The notes beneath the pieces are model-generated. The model worked only from the letters and a program-made list of their open reading frames with translations. It ran no database searches and was not told the DNA's origin. From NCBI GenBank assembly GCA_903929475.1, contig CAIYUV010000086.1, positions 1 through 32,830 of the forward strand: DNA of 32,830 nt, in the 5' to 3' direction. Below are positions 1 through 6,588 of this stretch, in pieces. This DNA comes from an uncultured Spartobacteria bacterium. GTDB taxonomy: Bacteria > Verrucomicrobiota > Verrucomicrobiia > Chthoniobacterales > Chthoniobacteraceae. Position 1 is the first letter of the stretch. Each line of letters starts with the position of its first letter. Position numbers and translations under genes: made by a program.

Positions 1-212
1 ATGCCGCCGCCGCCCCAATACGCCAAGGTTTGAAATCAGACACTTTCCGCTCGACAGAAAACTCCCGCTCCATTTCCGTCTGCATCCGCAAACGCCACCT
101 CCATGATGCCAACATTCATACACCAACAACCCCAGTCCGTTTGCGGCATAAAAGGATGTTAGGCGCATCTCAGGCTCAACCCGTTCTGAATCTCCAGCAA
201 TTCACCATTTCC
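1..212. other. left-edge non-coding stretch
   Basis: No gene is supported here. A ten-codon reading ends in TGA at 31-33 and could be the tail of a gene entering from the left, but it is too short to judge. A longer in-frame extension of the next gene starts at 30, but its residues are unlike a bacterial N-terminus and a proper signal peptide begins only at 213. Confidence 0.3.
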
Positions 213-746
213 ATGCGTTTCCTAATAACAGTCGTTCTGTTCCTCTTCAGCTTTGCTTATCTGGCGTTCGCCGGAGACCAGAAACTGGTTTCGCCCCGCG
301 GCACATTTGCCATCACGCAGCACGAGGCTCGTGACCTCTGGACGATTAAGTTCCATTTCACCAAGCCCGGCATTGCGGACATCACATTCAAGGATACTTA
401 CCTGTGGGCAGCGCTCTTTTATGTTTCGCCTGACGACCAGTGGATATTTCGGATTCAGAAGAACGTGTCAGGCGACAACATCTCTTTTCTGTATCGCCTC
501 GATTCCAACGGACACCTTCGGTGCATGGAGGAGCATTTTGACAAACGTGCCTTCGAGTTTTTGGAGCATTCGCTCAGCATCGATGTGGCAGCGTTTTATC
601 ACACCAAAATTGAGTTCACCGATTGGGACCTCAAAGCAGGCATTCTGCGCTTCACCGCCATCGGCTCCTCACCCGCGAATCTAGGACCGAGCATGAGACG
701 GAAACTGATTTATGACCTCGATGAGCACAAGTTCCGCACCCCGTAA
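213..746 (+). CDS. small secreted protein of unknown function
   Basis: A 177-residue protein that I do not recognise. The start at 213 was chosen because it opens directly on a signal peptide: MRF, a hydrophobic run to about residue 19, then an AFA-GD cleavage site. An upstream in-frame ATG at 30 would bury this signal behind 61 polar residues. The mature part is mixed and rich in aromatic residues (Trp, Phe and Tyr in beta-like stretches) with no cysteine pairs or known catalytic motif. It is therefore probably periplasmic or exported. No partner gene is adjacent: a hairpin follows 75 bases downstream and the next gene begins almost 400 bases away. It could be a lineage-specific orphan. Confidence 0.6.
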   Translation: MRFLITVVLFLFSFAYLAFAGDQKLVSPRGTFAITQHEARDLWTIKFHFTKPGIADITFKDTYLWAALFYVSPDDQWIFRIQKNVSGDNISFLYRLDSNGHLRCMEEHFDKRAFEFLEHSLSIDVAAFYHTKIEFTDWDLKAGILRFTAIGSSPANLGPSMRRKLIYDLDEHKFRTP

Positions 747-820
747 TGCGCCTCTCAAATAACATGAAAGCAGTGTTTCTCTGTAGAAGTGATTGGTGAG
801 GGCTGGGAAATGGGAACACA

Positions 821-865
821 AAAAGACCGTTCCGCTCTTTTTCTTAAAAAGTGCGGCGGTCTTTT
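821..865. terminator. nested hairpin, probable bidirectional terminator
   Basis: AAAAGACCG at 821-829 pairs with CGGTCTTTT at 857-865. Inside that pair, CCGC and TTTTT pair with AAAAA and GCGG. The outer stem ends in T-runs on both strands, so it could stop transcription from either side. It lies 75 bases after the stop of the small secreted protein. Confidence 0.5.
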
Positions 866-969
866 CGCGGAGGGCGGGTGGACACAAGTGCCCGCAGCGG
901 GATCAGGACATTCGCCGGATGCGGACAGCAAAGCGCGGCGTTAGGATTTAGAAACGCTGTTTTAAACTA

Positions 970-1096
970 CAGAGAGCACGGAGAACGCGGAGATACTATT
1001 GGGCGAATTTGGGCCATGAAGCCACGAAGCTGAGTAAGGATTCCTGCCTTCCTGATTTCCAAATTCAAACCACCCTTGTGCTTTCCGTGCTCGCAG
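970..1096. repeat. degenerate inverted GAGCACGGA repeat
   Basis: The left arm at 970-984 reads CAGAGAGCACGGAGA and continues with a second imperfect ACGCGGAGA copy. The right arm at 1082-1096, read on the other strand, shares the core GAGCACGGA. About 100 bases of AT-richer, gene-free DNA lie between. The arms look like a decayed copy of a dispersed repeat of the same general design as those at 5169-5251 and 2302-2790. Confidence 0.35.
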
Positions 1097-1140
1097 TAGT
1101 TGTATCCGTGCCGCCACAACATTCGGCGCCCTTGACTAAA

Positions 1141-2304
1141 ATGGGCGCGCTCGGTTTGTTTCGCGGCCTCATGCTCCGGCTTGCGCTCAAGATGCTCTAT
1201 GGCGATGTGGCGAAGTTTCTTATGCTCGTCGGCGGTCTCACTTTTTGTGCGCTGCTGATGACGCAGCAGTCCGGCGTTTTCTGCGGCCTCATGCGCTGGA
1301 CGACGGCGACGATTCGCAACGTGGATGTGCCCATCTGGGTGTGCGACGCGAAAGTCGAGCAAGTGAACGAAGTCGTGCCGCTGCGCGACATCGAGGTGGC
1401 GCGCGTGCGCAGCGTCGAGGGTGTCGAATGGGCAGTGCCGCTGTATTGGGGAATCATTCAGGCGCGTCTGCGCGACGGGTCTTTTCAGCAGGTGCAGATC
1501 ACGGGGCTTGATGCCTCCACACTCGTCGGGCGACCTCCACGCATGACTGCGGGAAATGTGGAAGACCTTCGTCTGCCGAACGCGGTGATCGTGGATCAGA
1601 TCGCGGTGAAGAAATTCAAAAGCAAAGGCTACGATTTGAAAGTGGGCGACACGTTCGAGATGAACGACAAGGAGGCGCGTGTCGTCGGGCTGTGCATCGC
1701 AGAGCCGAGCTTCATGGGGCAGCCCTACGTCTACACGACCTACGAGCGCGCGCTCGAATACGCACCGCCGCAGCGCAAACAGCTTTCCTTCGTGCTCGTG
1801 AAGCCGAAGTCCGATGTGCCGGCGACGGAAGTCGTCGCGCGCATCCGCAAAATCCCCGGCGTTGCGGCATTCACATCGGATGAATTCAGCGACCGCACGA
1901 TGGCGTGGTATTTCAAATACACGGGCATCCCGACTTCATTCGGCTTTGTCGTGCTGCTCGGCGCGGTCGTCGGCATCGCGATTGCCGGGCAGACGTTTTA
2001 TCTCTTCGTCCACGAAAACATCAGAAATCTCGCCGCGCTCAAGGCGATGGGCGCAAGCAATACACTCGTTGCCGAGATGGTTTTGTTGCAGGCGTTCACG
2101 GTAGGCATCACCGGCTACGGTTTGGGCGTGGGTGTCGCATCCATGCTGGGACGTGTGTTCATGAAGTTCGGCGAGCCTCCATTTTATCTTCCGTGGCAGG
2201 TGCTGGCGTTCGCGGGCTCGGTGATAGTTTTCATCTGCCTGCTCGCAGCGTGCATCGGGCTGCTGAAAGTCTTCCGTGCAGAACCTGCGGTGGTGTTCAG
2301 ATGA
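1141..2304 (+). CDS. ABC transporter permease, FtsX/DevC type
   Basis: A 387-residue inner-membrane subunit of a DevBCA/MacB-type exporter. It has an N-terminal membrane helix (about residues 20-45), a long extracytoplasmic domain, and three C-terminal helices (about 270-300, 320-345, 355-378). The conserved FtsX pattern [17 protein letters not shown] precedes the second helix. The protein ends [14 protein letters not shown], a usual DevC-type end, so the gene is complete. The start at 1141 was preferred to an in-frame ATG at 1009 because the intervening codons cross repeat-like DNA; ATG 1171 is another possibility. With the ATPase and adaptor downstream it should form an exporter that bridges towards the outer membrane; the substrate is unknown. 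The stop codon TGA at 2302-2304 is also the first three bases of a 34-bp inverted repeat. Confidence 0.85.
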   Translation: MGALGLFRGLMLRLALKMLYGDVAKFLMLVGGLTFCALLMTQQSGVFCGLMRWTTATIRNVDVPIWVCDAKVEQVNEVVPLRDIEVARVRSVEGVEWAVPLYWGIIQARLRDGSFQQVQITGLDASTLVGRPPRMTAGNVEDLRLPNAVIVDQIAVKKFKSKGYDLKVGDTFEMNDKEARVVGLCIAEPSFMGQPYVYTTYERALEYAPPQRKQLSFVLVKPKSDVPATEVVARIRKIPGVAAFTSDEFSDRTMAWYFKYTGIPTSFGFVVLLGAVVGIAIAGQTFYLFVHENIRNLAALKAMGASNTLVAEMVLLQAFTVGITGYGLGVGVASMLGRVFMKFGEPPFYLPWQVLAFAGSVIVFICLLAACIGLLKVFRAEPAVVFR

Positions 2305-2335
2305 TGCTGGATGCTCGATACTGGATGCTCGTCAC
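2302..2335 (+). repeat. left inverted repeat of the S23 unit
   Basis: Begins TGATGCTGGATGCT. It differs from the complement of the right arm at four positions. It includes the permease stop codon. Confidence 0.8.
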
Positions 2336-2356
2336 ACAAGGTGCGATTCACCCGAA

Positions 2357-2731
2357 ATGAGTTACGAAACACTTGAGATTTGGCAGATGGCTCGGACGCT
2401 TTCGGTGGATGTCCATCGAATGACCCTTGCGGATTTGCCGCGTTTTGAACTCCACGAGGAGGGAGGGCAGATTCGCCGCTCCGTAAAATCCATGCGCTCC
2501 AATATAGTCGAAGGCTACGGGCGAAGGCGCTACAAAGCTGATTTCATCAAGTATCTCGTCTATGCGCAGAGTGAATGTGACGAGACACGCGACCACTTAA
2601 AAGTGCTTTGGGAAACTGGCTCGCTGAAAAACGAACCGCTATACCTTGACCTGCTCGAACGCATCGAACACCTCGGTCGGAAAATAAATCTATTCACCCA
2701 AAGCGTCGAGCGCAGCCACCGCACCAAATAG
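2357..2731 (+). CDS. four-helix-bundle protein, S23 / 23S rRNA IVS family
   Basis: A 124-residue protein of the family first named from proteins encoded in intervening sequences of 23S rRNA genes and structurally related to the Avd accessory protein of diversity-generating retroelements. Family signs: the N-terminal [20 protein letters not shown] helix, the central [20 protein letters not shown] signature (about residues 43-62), the F-x-x-YL-x-x-AQSEC-x-E helix (about 67-82), and a C-terminal amphipathic helix. Start 2357 was chosen because the family begins at this methionine; the in-frame ATG at 2276 would run through permease codons and repeat DNA. The role of stand-alone copies is poorly understood; nucleic-acid binding is plausible because the protein is basic. 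It is not an expected part of an ABC transporter. Confidence 0.85.
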   Translation: MSYETLEIWQMARTLSVDVHRMTLADLPRFELHEEGGQIRRSVKSMRSNIVEGYGRRRYKADFIKYLVYAQSECDETRDHLKVLWETGSLKNEPLYLDLLERIEHLGRKINLFTQSVERSHRTK

Positions 2732-2752
2732 CGAGCGATAAACTAAAACTCA

Positions 2753-3502
2753 GTGAGCGACCAGCATCCAGCATCCAGCATCCAGCATCAGCCCGTAACT
2801 GCCGTGCGCACGCGCGGTGTCATCAAGACTTTTGGCCGTGGCGACAATGCTGTGCAGGCGCTCAAGGGCGTGGATTTCGACGCGCATTGTGGCGAGATGA
2901 TCATGATCGTCGGACCGTCGGGCTGCGGAAAAACGACCTTTCTCAGCGTGGTCTGCGGCACCATGCGTGCGGACGAAGGCAGCATCGAGGTGTTCGACAC
3001 CGATCTGCTCAAACTCAGCTCCGGCAAGCTCACCGCGTTTCGCGGCGCAAACGTCGGCTTCGTCTTTCAGCAGTTCAATCTCATCCCCACTTGGAGCATC
3101 CTGGAAAACGCCAGCGTTCCCCTTCTTCTCAACGGCACCAGTCGCCGCAAAGCCGAGGAGGAAGCGGCGCGATTGCTCACCGAAGTCGGCCTCGGCAAAC
3201 GTCTCAACGCCTACCCCAGCCAGCTCTCCGGCGGGCAGCAGCAGCGCGTCGCCATCGCGCGCGCTCTCGTTCATCAACCACGCCTGTTGATTTGCGACGA
3301 ACCCACTGCTTCGCTCGACGCCGCGACCGGACGCAAGGTGATGGAGCTTCTCAAAGCCAGCGCATGCCGGGCCGACCGCTGCGTCATCGTCGTCACGCAC
3401 GACAGCCGTATTTTTTCATTCGCCGACCGCATCGCGGAAATGGAAGACGGTGTGGTAAAAGCCATCCACGCCGCCGGCGACTACAAAGCTCAATACGTCT
3501 AG
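2753..3502 (+). CDS. ABC transporter ATP-binding protein, DevA/LolD/MacB type
   Basis: A 249-residue cytoplasmic ATPase that powers the exporter. Walker A GPSGCGKTT lies at residues 54-62, the Q-loop in VFQQFNL near 104-110, the signature LSGGQQQR at 158-165, Walker B LLICDEP at 178-184, and the H-loop in VVTHDSR. The only upstream initiators are GTG codons. GTG 2753 is used here, but then residues 2-13 come from the right inverted repeat. GTG 2803 would begin at VRTRGVIK, closer to where family proteins normally start. No ATG precedes the Walker A region. The gap to the adaptor gene is three bases, so the two are co-transcribed. The original start was probably displaced by the inserted unit. 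Confidence 0.88.
   Translation: MSDQHPASSIQHQPVTAVRTRGVIKTFGRGDNAVQALKGVDFDAHCGEMIMIVGPSGCGKTTFLSVVCGTMRADEGSIEVFDTDLLKLSSGKLTAFRGANVGFVFQQFNLIPTWSILENASVPLLLNGTSRRKAEEEAARLLTEVGLGKRLNAYPSQLSGGQQQRVAIARALVHQPRLLICDEPTASLDAATGRKVMELLKASACRADRCVIVVTHDSRIFSFADRIAEMEDGVVKAIHAAGDYKAQYV
2757..2790 (-). repeat. right inverted repeat of the S23 unit
   Basis: On the plus strand it contains three perfect CCAGCAT steps in tandem. Its bases are translated as codons 2 to 13 of the downstream ATPase (SDQHPASSIQHQP). Confidence 0.8.
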
Positions 3503-3505
3503 CCT

Positions 3506-4447
3506 ATGTTCAAACGTCTCTTCTTCTGGCTCCTTCTCGCCGCCGCCCTCATCGGTGCCGTATCCGCCGTGCGCCTCGTCCTCGCGCAGCGCAAATCATT
3601 ACCCGAGGCAAAGCTGCTCGCCGAGCCGCCGCGCGCTCCTTTCGCATCGAGCATCGGCGCACGCGGGCTCGTCGAGAGCGTGGATGAAAACGTCCACATC
3701 TCCCCCGCCCTGCCCGCGCTCGTCACGAAAGTGCTCGTGCAAGTTGGCGACGAGGTGAAAGCGGGCGATGTGCTCGTCGAACAGGACACCCGCGAAGCCC
3801 GCGCCATCATCACCGCGCAGGAAGCGGAGATCGCCGCTCTCACCACGCAAGTGAAGGAAGCCGAGGTGACGCTCGCCGAGAAACGCGACATGTGGACGCG
3901 CGTGGAAAAACTCATCGCCACCAAAGTCGCCAGCGATGAGGAAAAACAGAAAACGCTCTTCGCCGCGCAAGCCGCAGAAGCCCAGCTCGCCAGCATGAAA
4001 GCGCGCATCGCCAGCGCGGAGGCGATGCTGGGCCGGATGAAAGTGCAACTCGATTTGCTCAGCATTCGCGCGCCGCGAGACGCACGCGTGCTTCAAGTCA
4101 ACACGCGCTCCGGCGAGTATGCCGACAACAAATCGCGCGACCCCATCATCCTCCTCGGACAAGTGGAGAAGCTCCAGCTCCGCGCCGATGTGGACGAGGA
4201 CAACGCCTCGCGCGTCACCACCAACATGACCGCCGTCGCCTACATCAAAGGACGTCGCGATATCAAAATCCCGCTCACCTTCGTCCGCATCGAGCCTTAC
4301 ATCCTGCCGAAGAAATCCCTCACCGGCGAAAGCAGCGAGCGCGTGGACACGCGCGTCCTGCAAATCATCTACCGCTTCGATCGGCCCGCTGGCGCGAGCG
4401 TCTATGTCGGCCAGCAGATGGATGTCTTTCTCGACGCGGGAAAATAG
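3506..4447 (+). CDS. HlyD/DevB-type membrane-fusion adaptor
   Basis: A 313-residue periplasmic adaptor anchored by one N-terminal helix (about residues 5-28). It continues with a first biotinyl-lipoyl-like half (about 50-90, ALVTKVLVQVGDEVKAGDVLVEQD), a coiled-coil hairpin rich in Ala, Glu and Lys (about 95-180), and a second lipoyl half (SIRAPRDARVLQVNTRSGEY). A beta-barrel domain follows and ends VYVGQQMDVFLDAGK. This is the usual order in DevB/HlyD proteins, where the adaptor links the permease to an outer-membrane channel; no TolC-like gene lies in the window. It starts three bases after the ATPase stop and converges with the epimerase gene, leaving three bases between their stops. Confidence 0.87.
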   Translation: MFKRLFFWLLLAAALIGAVSAVRLVLAQRKSLPEAKLLAEPPRAPFASSIGARGLVESVDENVHISPALPALVTKVLVQVGDEVKAGDVLVEQDTREARAIITAQEAEIAALTTQVKEAEVTLAEKRDMWTRVEKLIATKVASDEEKQKTLFAAQAAEAQLASMKARIASAEAMLGRMKVQLDLLSIRAPRDARVLQVNTRSGEYADNKSRDPIILLGQVEKLQLRADVDEDNASRVTTNMTAVAYIKGRRDIKIPLTFVRIEPYILPKKSLTGESSERVDTRVLQIIYRFDRPAGASVYVGQQMDVFLDAGK

Positions 4448-4450
4448 GCG

Positions 4451-5101
4451 CTACGCCCGCAGCGCACGGATCGCGACAGCCATGTCCTTCGCACCGAAAA
4501 CGCTCGTTCCCGCGACAAGCGTATCTGCACCAGCGGCGATGCTAGTCGTGCCGGTCGTCGCATTGATTCCGCCATCCACTTCGATGCGATACCCGAGACC
4601 GCGAGCAGTGCGCGCGTCCCTCGCTGCACTCACTTTCGGCATCATGTCGTGCATGAAAGATTGGCCGCCGAAGCCCGGCTCGACTGTCATCACCAAAACG
4701 AGATCCACATCGCCGAGATACGGCGCCAGTTTTGAAAATGGCGTCCCCGGCTTCAGCGAAATGCCCGCCGTGCAACCAGCGGCGCGGATGTCGCGCAGAG
4801 TAGCTGCGACATCGCAATCCGCTTCGACATGAATGGTGATATTCGCAGCGAGCTTTGCGTAGCGCGCCCAGTATTTGTCGGGGCGCGTGATCATCAGATG
4901 CACATCGAGCGGCACCGTCGCGACCTTCGCCACGCACTCGCAGAACGCGGGGCCGAACGAAATGTTTTCGACGAGATGACCGTCCATCACATCGAGATGC
5001 AGCCAGTCCGCGCCGGCACTCTGCACGTCGCGGATGCTCTCATGCAAACGCCCCCAGTCGGCGGCGAGGACGGACGGCGCGATGATCAAAGGATGCTGCA
5101 T
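4451..5101 (-). CDS. rpe: ribulose-phosphate 3-epimerase
   Basis: A 216-residue TIM-barrel enzyme that interconverts D-ribulose 5-phosphate and D-xylulose 5-phosphate in the pentose phosphate pathway. The family blocks are all present: IIAPSVLAADW with the substrate-binding Ser, WLHLDVMDGHLVENISFGP carrying a metal-binding Asp and a catalytic Asp, DVHLMI with a metal-binding His, MTVEPGFGGQSF, and IEVDGGI with the second catalytic Asp. The start at 5101 gives the normal N-terminus (MQHPLIIAPS); an in-frame ATG at 5137 adds 12 atypical residues. The length is normal. It is separated from the upstream chrA gene by 188 bases that hold a repeat, so it may have its own promoter. Confidence 0.95.
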   Translation of the reverse strand: MQHPLIIAPSVLAADWGRLHESIRDVQSAGADWLHLDVMDGHLVENISFGPAFCECVAKVATVPLDVHLMITRPDKYWARYAKLAANITIHVEADCDVAATLRDIRAAGCTAGISLKPGTPFSKLAPYLGDVDLVLVMTVEPGFGGQSFMHDMMPKVSAARDARTARGLGYRIEVDGGINATTGTTSIAAGADTLVAGTSVFGAKDMAVAIRALRA

Positions 5102-5168
5102 AGCGCAGAGAAAAGCGCGCACGCCCGTGTGTGGCAAGCCTGCCAGCCCTCGGATTCCGCAGATGATT

Positions 5169-5251
5169 GACCACGGATAACACGGATTATCACGGATGGG
5201 CTTCGCGACGCTTCATACATCTATCCGTGTCCATCCGCGTCATCCGTGCTC
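5169..5251. repeat. inverted CACGGAT tandem repeat
   Basis: The left arm (5169-5200) contains three CACGGAT-like steps about ten bases apart. The right arm (5220-5251) is its imperfect inverse, matching at about 24 of 32 positions by eye. The loop is 19 bases. It fills the gap between chrA and rpe. The design, short tandem steps within an inverted pair, is like that of the S23 unit arms, but there is no gene inside. Confidence 0.7.
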
Positions 5252-5289
5252 AAAACCATCCGAGGCATCCCCGTTTGGAAATCAGCGTG

Positions 5290-6585
5290 CTACCAGCCGA
5301 GCCACATTTTCAGCGCGCCGAGTGCGCCGGATGCGAGCACGACGGGGATGACGCCCCATTTCCACCGCTGCATCCCAATGAACGCGGCGACTGCAAGCAC
5401 AATGCCGAACCAATTTACCGGCCCACCTTTTGGAAACAACACCGCCACTCCGAACCACAGCGCGAGATTGAAGATGACGCCGACCACGGCGGCGGTGATT
5501 GCCGAGAGCGCGGCGGTGAGTGCGCGGTTTTCGCGAAGGCGCTCGATGTGCGGCGCGCCGAGGAAAATCCACAGGAAGCATGGCACGAAAGTCGTCCATG
5601 TCGTGATGGCCGCGCCGAGCGTCGCGGCGAGCAGCGGCGGGAGCGGGCCAGGAAAATTCCAGCCGCCGAGGAATCCGACAAATTGCAACACCATGATGAG
5701 CGGCCCCGGCGTCGTCTCTGCGAGGCCGAGACCGTCGAGCATCTGCGGCGCACCCAACCAGCCCGTCGCCACCGCTTGTTGCGAAACATACGGCAGCACC
5801 GCATAGGCCCCGCCGAAAGTCACCATCGCCGCCTTGCTGAAAAACAACCCCTCCTGCGGGACCGCGTGCGTCCAGCCGAGCCACCATCCCGCCAGCAAAA
5901 CCGGCGTCCACCAAATCACGAGACACAACACACAAACCCGCAATGCCCGCCCAACTGTCGGCCTCACCGTCGAGACATTCGTCATTCCACATTCGACATC
6001 CGTCATTTTCCCCGCGTGTCCTTTCAGCACCGCAAACATCGCCGGCCTCCACTTTCCGCCGAGCCAGCCGAGCACACCCGCACCGAGCACGATGAAGGGG
6101 AACTGCGCATTCAGAAAATAGATCGCCGCAAATGCCGACACCGCCAGCGCCCACATCGCCGGATTCTTCAGCACCTTTCCGCCGATGCGCAGCGCCGCCG
6201 CGCCCACGATCGCCAGCACCGCCGGCTTCAGCCCCCCAAACACCCCGACCATCCACGCCTGCGCGCCAAAGCTCACATACAGCCAGCTCAGCCCCCACAG
6301 CAGCACCGCCGACGGCAGCACAAAGAACGCGCCCGCCACGATGCCGCCCCACGTCCTGTGCAACAGCCAGCCAAGATAAATCGCGAGCTGTTGCGCCTCC
6401 GGCCCCGGCAGCAACATGCAGTAATTCAGCGCGTGGAGAAACCGCTCCTCGCCCACCCACCGTCGCTTTTCCACCAGCTCCGCGTGCATGATCGCAATCT
6501 GCCCCGCCGGCCCGCCGAAGCTGATGCAGCCCAGCTTCACCCAAAAGCGAAACGCCTCAGCAAAAGTCGGACGTGCAGTCTCCAT
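5290..6585 (-). CDS. chrA: chromate transporter, ChrA family
   Basis: A 431-residue inner-membrane protein of the CHR family with two homologous halves. The N-terminal half opens FWVKLGCISFGGPAGQIAIM and contains LPGPEAQQLAIYLG. The C-terminal half repeats the pattern as FFSKAAMVTFGGAYAVLPYV and TTPGPLIMVLQFVGF. Characterised members export chromate; others may move other oxyanions, so the substrate is inferred. The linker between the halves (about residues 190-215) is odd: residues 194-206, MTDVECGMTNVST, are encoded by an AATGACGAATGTC-type repeat and look like an in-frame insertion. The gene starts three bases after the phosphate transporter stop, so the two are likely co-transcribed. Confidence 0.93.
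   Translation of the reverse strand: METARPTFAEAFRFWVKLGCISFGGPAGQIAIMHAELVEKRRWVGEERFLHALNYCMLLPGPEAQQLAIYLGWLLHRTWGGIVAGAFFVLPSAVLLWGLSWLYVSFGAQAWMVGVFGGLKPAVLAIVGAAALRIGGKVLKNPAMWALAVSAFAAIYFLNAQFPFIVLGAGVLGWLGGKWRPAMFAVLKGHAGKMTDVECGMTNVSTVRPTVGRALRVCVLCLVIWWTPVLLAGWWLGWTHAVPQEGLFFSKAAMVTFGGAYAVLPYVSQQAVATGWLGAPQMLDGLGLAETTPGPLIMVLQFVGFLGGWNFPGPLPPLLAATLGAAITTWTTFVPCFLWIFLGAPHIERLRENRALTAALSAITAAVVGVIFNLALWFGVAVLFPKGGPVNWFGIVLAVAAFIGMQRWKWGVIPVVLASGALGALKMWLGW
5968..6006 (-). repeat. AATGACGAATGTC repeat inside chrA
   Basis: Two near-identical direct copies, AATGACGGATGTC and AATGACGAATGTC, lie on the minus strand, separated by eight bases. They fall in the linker between the two CHR domains and keep the frame open. 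They code for MTDVECGMTNV, polar residues in an otherwise membrane-type protein. Confidence 0.6.
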
Positions 6586-6588
6586 ACG

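Larger units (their letters stand above)
747..1140. other. repeat-bearing intergenic region
   Basis: 394 bases without a convincing gene. The stretch holds a nested hairpin at 821-865 and a degenerate ACGGAGA-type repeat at 970-995, with a partial inverted partner near 1082-1096. The upstream in-frame extension of the permease (from 1009) runs through this repeat-like DNA and is not believed. No promoter could be assigned with confidence. Confidence 0.5.
2302..2790 (+). mobile_element. S23-gene unit bounded by 34-bp inverted repeats
   Basis: The arms at 2302-2335 and 2757-2790 are inverted copies that match at 30 of 34 positions, counted by eye. Each arm is itself an imperfect tandem of a seven-base GATGCTG motif. 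They enclose 421 bases that hold one gene, for a four-helix-bundle protein. The unit lies exactly between two genes of one transporter operon: its first base is the permease stop codon and its last bases are read as ATPase codons. No transposase is inside and no target duplication is evident. This is either a non-autonomous mobile unit or a repeat pair that accompanies this gene family. The architecture is directly visible; mobility is inference. Confidence 0.6.

Noticed and set aside
155-951. Two GTTAGG sequences (near 159 and 945) around a single small gene, suggesting an integron cassette.
   Set aside because: No matching RYYYAAC partner or foldable attC arms were found at a proper distance on either side, and six-base matches are expected by chance.
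2753-2790. The peptide ASSIQH as a true functional N-terminal motif of the ATPase.
   Set aside because: It is simply the translation of the inverted repeat, so it has no independent evidence of function.
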